A stretch of 64,000 nt of DNA from assembly GCA_020248265.1 (NCBI GenBank), contig JADCHX010000010.1, forward strand, positions 1 to 64,000, read 5' to 3'. Within the stretch, counting starts at the first letter, position 1. Each line of letters begins with the position of its first letter. The notes beneath the pieces were generated by a model, which saw nothing but the letters and a program-made list of their open reading frames with translations, was not told the DNA's origin and did no database searches. Made by a program: the position numbers and the translations under genes. Shown one piece after another: positions 33,588 to 42,958 of the stretch. This DNA is from Rhodocyclaceae bacterium (GTDB lineage: Bacteria; Pseudomonadota; Gammaproteobacteria; Burkholderiales; CAIKXV01).

Positions 33588-35853
33588 AGCGGCGCCGGAC
33601 GCGGATGACGCCCTTGACGTCGCCGATCGTCCCGAGCAGCCGCTGCACCTGGGCCACGTCCAGCACTTCCACCGTGAACATCATGTGCGCGGTGTCGCTG
33701 CGCGAAGCAGTCTGGGTAGCGGTGACGTTGACCTTCTCGCGCGACAGCAGCTCGGAAATGTCGCGCAGCAACCCCTGCCGGTCGTGCGCAAGCACCTCGA
33801 GGTCGACTGCGAAACGCTCGCCACCGGCCTGACCCCAGCCCGATTCGATCATGCGCTCCTGCGGCATGCGCGCAACGTTCGGGCAGTCGCGCCGGTGCAC
33901 GGTGACGCCGCGCCCGCGCGACACGAAGCCGATGATCGGATCGGGCGGTGCCGGCTTGCAGCACTTCGCCAGCACGGTGAGCAGCTTGTCGACGCCAACC
34001 ACCAGGATGCCGCGCCCGCTGTTGCCGGCCTCGGAGCGGCGCGCGATCGGTACCACGTCGGGCGCTTCGTGCGGCTGGCTGGCGTCGGACGCCGGGTCGC
34101 GCAGCGCAACCTGCAGCTGGCGCTGGTTGATCTCGCCGCGCGCGATGGTGGCCAGTGCATCGTCGAGCTTGCCCAGGCCGAGGCGACCCGGCAACTGCTC
34201 CAGGTTGTAGGAGCCGATGCCCAGTCGCTGCAGCTCGCGTTCGACCACCGCCCGCCCCTGCGAGATGCTGGCTGCCAGGTTCTGCGCGTTGAACCACTGC
34301 CGGACCTTGTTGCGCGCACGCGAGCTGCGGGTAAAGCCGAGCTGCGGATTCAACCAGTCGCGCGAAGGGCCACCCTCGCGGATGGTGATGATCTCGACCG
34401 TCTGGCCATTGGACAGCGGGAAGCTGAGCGGGACGATCGCACCGTCGACCCGGGCGCCGCGGCAGCGATGGCCCAGTTCGGTATGCAGCGCATAGGCGAA
34501 GTCCACCGGCGTGCTGCCAGCCGGCATGTCGACCACCCGTCCCTGCGGTGTCAGCGCATAGACGACGTCGCTGAACAGTTCGGTCTTGAACCGTTCGCCC
34601 AGCGACTCGGCGGGCTGGTCTGGATCGGGCGCCGCGTCCGGTGCCTGGCCCATGGCCTGCCCACCCTGCTGCACGACGGTATCGCGCCAGTCGAGCACGC
34701 GCCGCAGCCAGGCGATCCGCTGGTCGTAGTCGCTGCCGGCCGACCGGCTGCCGGCCTCCTTGTAGGCCCAGTGCGCAGCCACGCCCAGCTCGGCGTGCTG
34801 GTGCATCGCATGGGTGCGGATCTGGACCTCGACCGCCCGGTCGCCGGGACCGATGACGGCGGTGTGCAGCGACCGGTAGTCATTGCCCTTCGGCTTGGCG
34901 ATGTAGTCGTCGAATTCCTTCGGTACCGGCGTCCAGCGGTTGTGCACCAGACCGAGCGCGGCATAGCAGTCCTTCACCTCGTCGACCAGCACGCGCACGC
35001 CGAACACGTCGTACAGGTCTCCGAACTCGACACCCTTGCGGCCCATCTTGCGCCAGATGCTGTAGATGTGCTTCGGCCTGCCGGTCACCTGGGCGGCTAT
35101 GCCGGAAGCCGCGAGGTCCGCGCGCAGGATGCGCATCACCTCGTCGATCATCTTCTGGCGCGCCACGCGCTTCTCGTCGAGCAGCTTGGCGATGTGCTTG
35201 TAGGTGACCGGATCCGACAACCGGAAGGCGAGATCTTCCATCTCCCACTTGAGCTGCCAGATGCCCAGCCGGTTGGCGAGCGGCGCGAACAGGTCGAGCG
35301 TCACCCGCGCGTGGCGTCGGCGCAGTGCCTCGTCGGGATGCCGGATGAGCGCGCGCAGGGTGACCAGTTCCTGGGCCAGCTTGATCAGTACGGTACGGAT
35401 ATCCTGCACCATCGCCAGGAGCATCTTGCGCAGCGACTCCTGCTGGGCGGGCGTGGTACCGGCCTCGCCCACCTCGGACAGGGTCTGGATCGAATCGAGG
35501 CGGGCCGTTCCTTCGACCAGTGCGGCAACCTCGGTGCCGGCGCGCTGTCGCAGCGCCTCGCGCGCGTTGCCGGCATCGAGCGGCAGCCAGGCGAGCAGCG
35601 CTGCCATGCGGCTCGCCGGATCCGCACCGATCGTGGCCAGCACCTGGGCGACATCGAGTGCTGCCGCCGACCTGAGCGAGCCCACCGGCAGTTTCAGGTC
35701 GCCATACCTGAGCCCCGCCCAGGCGAGCGCCGCCTCGACCTGCGCACCCGGGATCGCCGCCAGCCGGCCCTGCTCGCGCAGCAGGGCCGCCGCATGCAGC
35801 GCCCAGTCGTCGGTCGTCCATTGCAGCGGCAGGGGCCGTTCGTCGGTCGTCAT
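33586..35853 (-). CDS. relA: (p)ppGpp synthetase RelA
   Basis: This encodes 755 aa. Domain order: a degenerate HD hydrolase region (about 50-190), synthetase domain with YDVFGVRVLVD and KPKGNDYRSLHTAV (about 265-340), a TGS domain (DMPAGSTPVDFAYALHTELG, about 440-500), a zinc-finger-like CC/GRGVTVHRRDCPN segment (about 635-665), and a C-terminal ACT domain. The HD-type His-Asp pair of SpoT is missing, so this should be the synthetase-only RelA that makes (p)ppGpp from GTP and ATP on ribosomes holding uncharged tRNA. It converges with the exported hydrolase gene and lies just after the DUF72 gene. Confidence 0.93.
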   Translation of the reverse strand: MTTDERPLPLQWTTDDWALHAAALLREQGRLAAIPGAQVEAALAWAGLRYGDLKLPVGSLRSAAALDVAQVLATIGADPASRMAALLAWLPLDAGNAREALRQRAGTEVAALVEGTARLDSIQTLSEVGEAGTTPAQQESLRKMLLAMVQDIRTVLIKLAQELVTLRALIRHPDEALRRRHARVTLDLFAPLANRLGIWQLKWEMEDLAFRLSDPVTYKHIAKLLDEKRVARQKMIDEVMRILRADLAASGIAAQVTGRPKHIYSIWRKMGRKGVEFGDLYDVFGVRVLVDEVKDCYAALGLVHNRWTPVPKEFDDYIAKPKGNDYRSLHTAVIGPGDRAVEVQIRTHAMHQHAELGVAAHWAYKEAGSRSAGSDYDQRIAWLRRVLDWRDTVVQQGGQAMGQAPDAAPDPDQPAESLGERFKTELFSDVVYALTPQGRVVDMPAGSTPVDFAYALHTELGHRCRGARVDGAIVPLSFPLSNGQTVEIITIREGGPSRDWLNPQLGFTRSSRARNKVRQWFNAQNLAASISQGRAVVERELQRLGIGSYNLEQLPGRLGLGKLDDALATIARGEINQRQLQVALRDPASDASQPHEAPDVVPIARRSEAGNSGRGILVVGVDKLLTVLAKCCKPAPPDPIIGFVSRGRGVTVHRRDCPNVARMPQERMIESGWGQAGGERFAVDLEVLAHDRQGLLRDISELLSREKVNVTATQTASRSDTAHMMFTVEVLDVAQVQRLLGTIGDVKGVIRVRRR

Positions 35854-35860
35854 GGTGCGA

Positions 35861-36922
35861 TTATCCCACCGGCCCTGCCGCGGCTCCGGCGTGGATGCGT
35901 CCGCGCACCGCTTCCGCCAGCCGGGTGAGCGTCAACGGTGCCGAGCCCTCGGCCTTGTTGTTGGCGATGACGTACACGGCGTCGCCGGCGCCGAGGGTGT
36001 CGCAGGCCAGTGCCGCGAGCGCCGCCCGCGCCACTGGATCTTCATCGACCAGGCGATCGAACGGCTCGTAACGTGCCTTCGCCTCGTCGTACCCGAACCC
36101 CGAGTGCAGGTTCCAGCGCACGACCAGCGGGCCGGGGCCGGCCAGCCGCGCCCGCTGGGCCTGCGCCTGGACCGATGGCATCCGGGCATGCACGCCGATG
36201 CAATAGCGCACACGATGCCCGGCCAGCGCCGCGAAGAAAGCCGGCTCGAGTACCTCCGGATCGCGCACCTCGACCGCCAGCAGGGCATCGGGCTCTTCGG
36301 CGCGCACTGCGCCGAGGAATCCGTCGAGCGCATCGACAAAGCGCTGCGGCACGCGCGTCCACGCCCGGCCCAGCGGTGAGAACTGGAACACCAGCGGTCC
36401 GGCCTTCGGGCCGAGTCCTTCGAGCGCCGGGCGAACGAACTGGTCGATGGCCACGCGTTCGTCCAGGAACTGATCATTGGCCACCGGCAACGCACCCTCG
36501 CTGCGCACGACGGCGCTGGTGCACGCCGACGGTGCCTTGACCAGGAAACGAAAATGGTCAGGCACCTGCGCAGCATGGCGCGCGAACGCTGCCGCCGGCA
36601 GCGGCGAATAGAAGGTGCGGTCGATGCCGACCGTACGCAGCACGGGATGGCGCGCATACGCGACCAGCCCTTCGCGCGACAGCCGGGAGGGGTCTGCGCT
36701 GCGGTCGTAGACGAGACCGGCCCAGCCCGGGAACGACCAGGACGAAGTACCGAGGTAGAGCGCTGCCGGAAGCGATTGGCCGAGTTCGACCAATGCCGGC
36801 GACACCACTGCCGGACCGAGACCGCCGGCCTGACGCGCGGCGCGCGGCCCGGTCCCGGCGCCCTCGGATGCGGCCGGGACCGGCCGCCCGAAAAGATCCA
36901 GTTGCGACATTCCGGAAGTCAT
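35861..36922 (-). CDS. DUF72 family protein
   Basis: This encodes about 353 aa with ATG 36922 or 36910 (giving MSQLDLFG) as likely starts. It is a predicted TIM-barrel DUF72 protein: YLGTSSWSFPGW, VGIDRTFYSPLP, VKAPSACTS, FQFSPLG and the late DAVYVIANNKAEGSAP are family-typical. The biochemical function of DUF72 is not established; a metal-dependent hydrolase has been proposed on fold grounds. It ends 7 bp before the relA start on the same strand, so the two may be co-transcribed, and it diverges from the ATP-grasp/Anbu operon. Confidence 0.85.
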   Translation of the reverse strand: MTSGMSQLDLFGRPVPAASEGAGTGPRAARQAGGLGPAVVSPALVELGQSLPAALYLGTSSWSFPGWAGLVYDRSADPSRLSREGLVAYARHPVLRTVGIDRTFYSPLPAAAFARHAAQVPDHFRFLVKAPSACTSAVVRSEGALPVANDQFLDERVAIDQFVRPALEGLGPKAGPLVFQFSPLGRAWTRVPQRFVDALDGFLGAVRAEEPDALLAVEVRDPEVLEPAFFAALAGHRVRYCIGVHARMPSVQAQAQRARLAGPGPLVVRWNLHSGFGYDEAKARYEPFDRLVDEDPVARAALAALACDTLGAGDAVYVIANNKAEGSAPLTLTRLAEAVRGRIHAGAAAGPVG

Positions 36923-36982
36923 CGCGGAAGGATAAGGCGAAATCCGCGTATCCATCGTGCCGCAGGCGCACCCGCGACCCGC

Positions 36983-36988
36983 TACAAT
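36983..36988 (+). promoter_or_regulatory. Candidate -10 element of the ATP-grasp/Anbu operon
   Basis: TACAAT, followed by G, lies 52 bp upstream of the first ATP-grasp gene in the divergent gap 36923-37040. No good -35 match is found at the standard spacing, so an activator may be needed or the element may be fortuitous. Confidence 0.35.
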
Positions 36989-37040
36989 GATCGCCTTACA
37001 GGCATGTTTTCTGCTTCGGAAGGCTTGGTAATCGCTCGAC

Positions 37041-38495
37041 ATGGCCATCAACTGGAAGACCTACCCCGCCCGCGGCGTGTACGACACGCTGCTCGCCGCA
37101 CCCGGCGAGGTACGGCCCGTGGCGAGCAGCCTCTGCGACTACCTCGGTTCGCTGACCGAGAAGGAGGTGCGCGACCGACGTGCCGCCGCAGACCTGGCGA
37201 TCCGCAACCTCGGCATCACCTTCACCGTCTACTCCGAAGAGGGCGGGTCGATCGACCGCGCCTGGCCGTTCGACATCATCCCGCGGGTCATCGCGCGCAG
37301 CGAGTGGACGCGCATCGAGCGCGGGTTGCGCCAGCGGGTCGAGGCCCTGAACCTGTTCATCGACGACATCTACCACGACCAGCGGATCGTCAAGGACAAG
37401 GTGTTCCCTGCCGAACTGCTGGCCGACTCGAAGAATTTCCGGCCGCAGTGCGTCGGTGCGACGCCGGCGCACGGTATCTGGGCGCACATCTGCGGCTCCG
37501 ACCTGGTGCGCGACCGCGACGGCACGATGTACGTGCTCGAAGACAACCTGCGCGTACCCTCCGGCGTGTCGTACATGCTCGAGAACCGGCTGGTGATGAA
37601 GCGCGTGTTCCCGGAACTGTTCGCCAACAGCACGATCCTGCCGGTGGACGACTACCCGTCGCAGCTGTTCGACTGCCTTGCCTCGCTGTCGCCGCGCCGC
37701 GGCCGTCGCCCAGAAGTCGTGGTGCTGACGCCGGGCATCCACAACTCCGCCTACTTCGAGCATGCGTACCTCGCACAGCAGATGGGCGCGGAGCTCTGCC
37801 TGGGGTCCGACCTGGTGGTCGGCGACGACGACTGCGTGTACAAGAAGGCGATCACCGGGCTGGAACGCGTCGACGTCATCTATCGCCGGATCGACGACCT
37901 CTACCTCGACCCGGAGTCGTTCAACAGCGATTCGGTGGTCGGCGTTAAGGGGCTGTTCCGCGCCTGGCGCAACGGCAAGGTCGGGCTGGCGAACGCGCCC
38001 GGGGCCGGCGTGGCGGACGACAAGGTCGTCTACGCATTCGTGCCGGCGATGATCCGCTACTACCTCGACGAGGAGGCGATCCTGCCGAACGTGCCAACGT
38101 ACAAGTGCGTCGACCGCAAGGAACGCGACCATGTGCTGGCGAACCTCGCCAGACTGGTGGTCAAGCCCGCAAACGAGTCAGGCGGCTACGGCATGCTGAT
38201 CGGCCCGCAGGCAAGCAGCAAGGACCTGGAAGACTTCGCGCGCCACATCCGGCGTGATCCCCGAAACTACATCGCGCAGCCGATGATCACGCTTTCCACC
38301 GCGCCTACGCTGGTCGAAGACCACGTCGAGCCGCGTCATGTCGACCTGCGTCCGTTCATACTGTCCAGCAAGTCCACTTACGTGACGACCGGCGGGCTGA
38401 CCCGCGTCGCACTGCGCAAGGGCTCGACCGTGGTCAATTCGTCGCAGGGCGGCGGCAGCAAGGACACCTGGATCGTCGACCATGAAGCGAGCTGA
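37041..38495 (+). CDS. Circularly permuted ATP-grasp family protein (DUF404/DUF407 type)
   Basis: This encodes 484 aa from ATG 37041. Family-typical segments are TFTVYSEEGGSIDRAWPFDIIPR, SEWTRIERGLRQRVEALNLFIDDIY, VLEDNLRVPSGVSYMLENR and the C-terminal GLTRVAL followed by SSQGGGSKDTW. The predicted fold is an ATP-grasp with permuted strands, expected to activate a carboxylate with ATP and join it to an amine. First gene of a six-gene operon with an alpha-E gene, two transglutaminase genes and anbu, the combination predicted by comparative genomics to be an amidoligase peptide-synthesis or peptide-tagging system. The substrate is unknown. Confidence 0.9.
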   Translation: MAINWKTYPARGVYDTLLAAPGEVRPVASSLCDYLGSLTEKEVRDRRAAADLAIRNLGITFTVYSEEGGSIDRAWPFDIIPRVIARSEWTRIERGLRQRVEALNLFIDDIYHDQRIVKDKVFPAELLADSKNFRPQCVGATPAHGIWAHICGSDLVRDRDGTMYVLEDNLRVPSGVSYMLENRLVMKRVFPELFANSTILPVDDYPSQLFDCLASLSPRRGRRPEVVVLTPGIHNSAYFEHAYLAQQMGAELCLGSDLVVGDDDCVYKKAITGLERVDVIYRRIDDLYLDPESFNSDSVVGVKGLFRAWRNGKVGLANAPGAGVADDKVVYAFVPAMIRYYLDEEAILPNVPTYKCVDRKERDHVLANLARLVVKPANESGGYGMLIGPQASSKDLEDFARHIRRDPRNYIAQPMITLSTAPTLVEDHVEPRHVDLRPFILSSKSTYVTTGGLTRVALRKGSTVVNSSQGGGSKDTWIVDHEAS

Positions 38496-38545
38496 CCCCA
38501 TCAAACGCCGCAGCAGCGTCCCGCTCACCGTCTGGAGCCCGCTCG

Positions 38546-39517
38546 ATGCTTTCCGGGCACGCTGAATCGATCTACTGGCTGGGCCGCTATGTCGAGCGGG
38601 CCGAGGACGGCGCGCGACTGGCCAACGTCCATGCCAACCTGCTCCTCGACCTGCCGCGCAAGTACACCTTCGGCTGGGCGCCGCTGATCGCGATCACCGG
38701 CTACTCCGACCTGTTCGCCGATCTGTACAGGGAAACCAACGAACGCAACGTCGTGCGCTTCCTGATCGCCGACGAGAAGAACCCGGGGTCGATCCTGTCC
38801 TCGCTCGCCTGCGCTCGCGAGAACGCTCGGCTGCTGCGCGACCTGCTGCCGCGCGAAGCCTGGGAGCAGATCAACGAGCTCTACCTGCGCGCGAAGCAGG
38901 ATGCCGGCAACTCGCTCGCGCAAGGTCGGCGCTACGACTACCTCGAGGCAGTGATCCGCGGCGCGCAGCAGCTGTCCGGCACGCTGGCGGGCACGATGGC
39001 GCATGACTACCCGTACGATTTCCTGCGCCTGGGCCTCGCGCTGGAGCGCGCCGACATGACCACCCGTATCATCGACGTGCGTTCGGCCAACCTGCTCGAC
39101 GGCAGCGTGAAGTCCGATGACGGTGCGGCAGACCTGGCGCCTTTCGAGACGATCCAGTGGATGAGCGTGCTGCGCTCGCTGTCAGGCTATCAGGTGTACC
39201 GCCAGACCGTTCGCGGCCCGGTCAGCCACGCAGACGTGCTGCGATTCCTGCTGACCGACACGCGCTTTCCGCGCTCGATCGGCTTCTGCCTGGCTCAGAT
39301 GGACGCGCTGCTGCGGCGGCTGCCGCGCAGCAGTGCGATCACCCGCGACATCCGCAGGCTGGTCGACGACCTCGAGCATGTCGATTTCGACCGCCTCGAC
39401 CGGCAGGCGCTCCATCGCTACACGGACGAGCTTCAGATCGGCTTCGGCACGCTGCACGACCGGATCAGCGCGACCTACTTCCTCACGGGACCGGCCACCG
39501 CGCCCGGAAGCACCTGA
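38546..39517 (+). CDS. Alpha-E (DUF403) domain protein
   Basis: This encodes a 323-aa, nearly all-helical protein of the alpha-E family. Opening ESIYWLGRYVERAEDGARL is the hallmark, followed by ARENARLLRDLLPREAWEQIN and LERADMTTRIIDVRS. The family has no proven activity and is nearly always encoded next to circularly permuted ATP-grasp genes, as here, where it lies 50 bp downstream. It is thought to be a partner or helper of that enzyme. Four bases separate its stop from the next start. Confidence 0.9.
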   Translation: MLSGHAESIYWLGRYVERAEDGARLANVHANLLLDLPRKYTFGWAPLIAITGYSDLFADLYRETNERNVVRFLIADEKNPGSILSSLACARENARLLRDLLPREAWEQINELYLRAKQDAGNSLAQGRRYDYLEAVIRGAQQLSGTLAGTMAHDYPYDFLRLGLALERADMTTRIIDVRSANLLDGSVKSDDGAADLAPFETIQWMSVLRSLSGYQVYRQTVRGPVSHADVLRFLLTDTRFPRSIGFCLAQMDALLRRLPRSSAITRDIRRLVDDLEHVDFDRLDRQALHRYTDELQIGFGTLHDRISATYFLTGPATAPGST

Positions 39518-39520
39518 TCC

Positions 39521-42500
39521 ATGACCATCCGTGTCGCGCTCCATCACAAGACGCTCTATCGCTACGATCGTCCGGTCGCCCTGTCTCCGCATGTGATGCG
39601 GCTGCGCCCGGCCGTGCATTCCCGCACGCCCATCGAGAGCTATTCGCTGCGCGTCACGCCCGAGCCACACTTCCTCAACTGGCAGCAGGATCCGTTCGGC
39701 AACTACCTCGGACGCGTCGTGTTCCCGGAGCGCACGCTGGAGCTGTCGATACAGGTAGACATCGTCGCGGACATGACGGTGATCAATCCGTTCGATTTCT
39801 TCCTCGAGGAAGCCGCAGAGCATTTCCCGTTCGAGTACGAAGCGCATCTGAGGAAGGACCTGGCGCCCTACCTCGAGGTACGCGAATCCGGCCCGCACCT
39901 GCGCCGATGGCTGGACGGCGTCGACCGCTCGCGCATGCGCACCGTCGATTTCCTGGTCTCGGTGAACCAGCGCCTCGCGCGCGACGTGGCCTACACGATC
40001 CGGATGGAGCCGGGCGTCCAGACCTGCGAGCAGACGCTCGAACGCGCGCTCGGGTCCTGCCGCGATACCGGCTGGGTACTGGTGCAGGTGCTGCGCCACA
40101 TGGGGCTCGCCGCCCGCTTCGTGTCCGGCTACCTGGTGCAGCTGGTCGCCGACCAGAAGCCGCTGGAAGGCCCGAGTGGCCCGACCGAGGACTTCACCGA
40201 CCTGCATGCCTGGGCCGAGGTATACATACCGGGCGCGGGCTGGGTCGGTCTTGACCCGACCTCCGGCCTGTTCGCCGGCGAAGGACATATCCCGCTCGCT
40301 TGCACGCCCGACCCGGAGAGCGCAGCTGCAGTGACCGGCTTCACCGACGAGTGCAAGGTGGTCACCTTCGAGTATGCGAACACGGTCACCCGCATCCACG
40401 AGGATCCGCGCGTCACCCGGCCCTACTCGCCTGACCAGTGGGCGCGCATCGACGCACTAGGACAGCAGGTCGATGCCGACCTGCAGGCGGGCGACGTGCG
40501 CCTGACGATGGGCGGCGAGCCTACCTTCGTGTCGATCGACGACATGGAATCGCCGCAATGGACCATCGCCGCCGACGGCGACGCCAAGCGCGAGCGCGCG
40601 AACGTGCTCGTGCGACGGCTGCGCGAGACCTTCGGACCCGGCGGCATGCTCTACCACGGCCAGGGGAAGTGGTATCCGGGCGAGCCGCTGCCACGCTGGC
40701 TGCTCGCCGTGTTCTGGCGGGCCGACGGCCGGCCGGTATGGCACGACGCATCGCTGCTCGCCGACACGACGAAGGACTACGGCCACGGTCTCCGGGAAGC
40801 GGAGGCGTTCGCACAGGAACTGACCGAACGCCTGGGCCTGCCGACGGTCTACCTGCAGCCCGGGCACGAAGACACGCTGTACTACATTCACGCTGAGCAG
40901 AATCTTCCCGACAACGTCGATCCACTGTCCGCGAACCTGAAGGATCCGCTGGAACGGCAGCGGCTGGCGCGCCTGCTTCAACGCGGGCTGGGCGAAGCGA
41001 CCGGCTTCGCGCTACCGCTGGCATGGGATACGGCGCGCAACCGCTGGTTGAGCGGCAACTGGACCTTCCGCCGCGGGCACATGTACCTGCTGCCCGGCGA
41101 TTCCGCGATGGGCTACCGCCTGCCGCTCGACGCACTGCCACAGCTGACGCCGGAACAACGGCTCCCGTTCATCGAACGCTCGCTGATGCAGCCGCTGCCG
41201 GGGCTCCCCGATTATGGCCGCGCACGCGCCGTGCCGGCTGCGGCCGGCCCGGCCATGGCTCCTGCCAGCGGCGTACAGCGTCCGGCAGCTGCACTCGCAT
41301 CGACGCAAGGCGGCGCCAGCCACCAGCCGAACGATGCCGTGCGCACCGCGCTGTGCATCGAGCCGCGCGAGGGGCGCTTGTACGTGTTCCTGCCGCCGCT
41401 GGCCTTCCTCGAGCATTTCCTGGAACTGGTCGGCGCGATCGAGGCCAGCGCCGCGGCGCTCGGCCTGCCGGTGGTGATCGAAGGCTATCCGCCGCCACGC
41501 GACCCGCGACTGGTGCGGCTCCCGGTCACGCCGGATCCAGGCGTGATCGAGGTGAACATCCATCCGGCTTCGAGCTGGACGCAACTGGTCGACAACACGC
41601 AGGCGTTGTACCGGGAGGCGCGCGAGACGCGGCTGGCCACCGAGAAGTTCATGCTCGACGGCCGGCACACCGGTACCGGTGGCGGCAACCACATCACGAT
41701 CGGCGCGGCGACGCCGGCCGACAGCCCGATCCTGCGCCGCCCCGACCTGCTGCGCAGCCTGATCAGCTACTGGCAGAACCATCCGTCGCTGTCCTACCTG
41801 TTCTCGGGCATGTTCATCGGGCCGACCAGTCAGGCGCCGCGCGTGGACGAGGCGCGCAACGAAAGCCTGTACGAGCTGGAGATCGCGTTCCGCCAGCTGC
41901 CGACCGGCGACGTGGCACAGCCGTGGCTGGTCGACCGGCTGCTGCGCAACCTGCTGATCGACAGTACCGGCAACACGCACCGCACCGAATTCTGCATCGA
42001 CAAGCTCCATTCGCCGGAAGGCGAAACCGGCCGCCTCGGCCTGGTCGAGCTGCGCGCGTTCGAGATGCCACCGCATCCGCAGATGGCGCTGGTGCAGGCG
42101 GCGCTTCTGCGCGCACTGATCGCCCGCTTCTGGAAGGATCCCTACAACCGACCGCTGGTACGCTGGGGCACGGAACTGCACGACCGATTCATGCTGCCGC
42201 ACTACGTCCGCTCCGACATCGCAGACGTGGTCGCAGACCTGCAGGCCGCCGGATATCCGTTCTCGGCGGACTGGCTGGCACCGTTCTTCGAGTTCCGCTA
42301 TCCGCACTACGGCACGCTGGTCAGCGGCGACCTGCAGCTCGAGCTGCGCGCTGCCACGGAACCGTGGCACGTTCTCGGCGAGGAAGTGTCCGCGGGCGGC
42401 ACTGCGCGCTACGTCGATTCATCGGTAGAACGCCTGCAGGTGAAGGCGACCGGCTTCACCGATTCGCGTTACGTCGTTTCCTGCAACGGCCGCCGGGTGC

Positions 42501-42886
42501 CACTGCGCGCGACCGGCGTCCGCGGCGAGTACGTAGCCGGCGTACGCTACCGCGCCTGGCAGCCACCGTCCGCATTGCATCCCGCGATCGGCGTGCATGC
42601 CCCGCTGACGTTCGACCTCATCGACACCTGGAACGGACGCGCGGTCGCGGGCTGCCGCTACCACGTGACGCATCCGGGCGGGCGCAGCTACGAGACTTTC
42701 CCGGTCAATGCGTTCGAGGCCGAGTCGCGCCGGGTGTCGCGTTTCCACGCCTACGGCCACACGCCGGGCGACCTGCCGCCGCCGGAGCCGGGAGGCCACC
42801 TGCCGAAGGACACGCCCAGGCCGATGGCACCGCCCCCGGTCGAGCCCGATCGCGACTTTCCGCACACGCTGGACCTGCGTCGATGA
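39521..42886 (+). CDS. Transglutaminase-like protein fused to DUF2126
   Basis: This encodes 1121 aa. Residues 1-110 are the bacterial transglutaminase N-terminal domain; the transglutaminase core has a probable triad Cys180 (GSCRDTGW), His229 (DLHAWAEVY) and Asp245 (GLDPTSG). From about 325 onward it is DUF2126: [25 protein letters not shown] (about 715-725), RTEFCIDK and [14 protein letters not shown]. The GGNH and ELRxFE patterns recall glutamine-synthetase-fold carboxylate-amine ligases, a proposal for this domain. The protein could pair ligation with amide cleavage or transfer. Third gene of the ATP-grasp/Anbu operon. Confidence 0.9.
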   Translation: MTIRVALHHKTLYRYDRPVALSPHVMRLRPAVHSRTPIESYSLRVTPEPHFLNWQQDPFGNYLGRVVFPERTLELSIQVDIVADMTVINPFDFFLEEAAEHFPFEYEAHLRKDLAPYLEVRESGPHLRRWLDGVDRSRMRTVDFLVSVNQRLARDVAYTIRMEPGVQTCEQTLERALGSCRDTGWVLVQVLRHMGLAARFVSGYLVQLVADQKPLEGPSGPTEDFTDLHAWAEVYIPGAGWVGLDPTSGLFAGEGHIPLACTPDPESAAAVTGFTDECKVVTFEYANTVTRIHEDPRVTRPYSPDQWARIDALGQQVDADLQAGDVRLTMGGEPTFVSIDDMESPQWTIAADGDAKRERANVLVRRLRETFGPGGMLYHGQGKWYPGEPLPRWLLAVFWRADGRPVWHDASLLADTTKDYGHGLREAEAFAQELTERLGLPTVYLQPGHEDTLYYIHAEQNLPDNVDPLSANLKDPLERQRLARLLQRGLGEATGFALPLAWDTARNRWLSGNWTFRRGHMYLLPGDSAMGYRLPLDALPQLTPEQRLPFIERSLMQPLPGLPDYGRARAVPAAAGPAMAPASGVQRPAAALASTQGGASHQPNDAVRTALCIEPREGRLYVFLPPLAFLEHFLELVGAIEASAAALGLPVVIEGYPPPRDPRLVRLPVTPDPGVIEVNIHPASSWTQLVDNTQALYREARETRLATEKFMLDGRHTGTGGGNHITIGAATPADSPILRRPDLLRSLISYWQNHPSLSYLFSGMFIGPTSQAPRVDEARNESLYELEIAFRQLPTGDVAQPWLVDRLLRNLLIDSTGNTHRTEFCIDKLHSPEGETGRLGLVELRAFEMPPHPQMALVQAALLRALIARFWKDPYNRPLVRWGTELHDRFMLPHYVRSDIADVVADLQAAGYPFSADWLAPFFEFRYPHYGTLVSGDLQLELRAATEPWHVLGEEVSAGGTARYVDSSVERLQVKATGFTDSRYVVSCNGRRVPLRATGVRGEYVAGVRYRAWQPPSALHPAIGVHAPLTFDLIDTWNGRAVAGCRYHVTHPGGRSYETFPVNAFEAESRRVSRFHAYGHTPGDLPPPEPGGHLPKDTPRPMAPPPVEPDRDFPHTLDLRR

Positions 42887-42958
42887 CCCTTCGAGAATGG
42901 CCGCAGTGCTAGACTGACCCGGTCAGAATCCTCCGTTCCACAGGTTCCCCCCGCACCG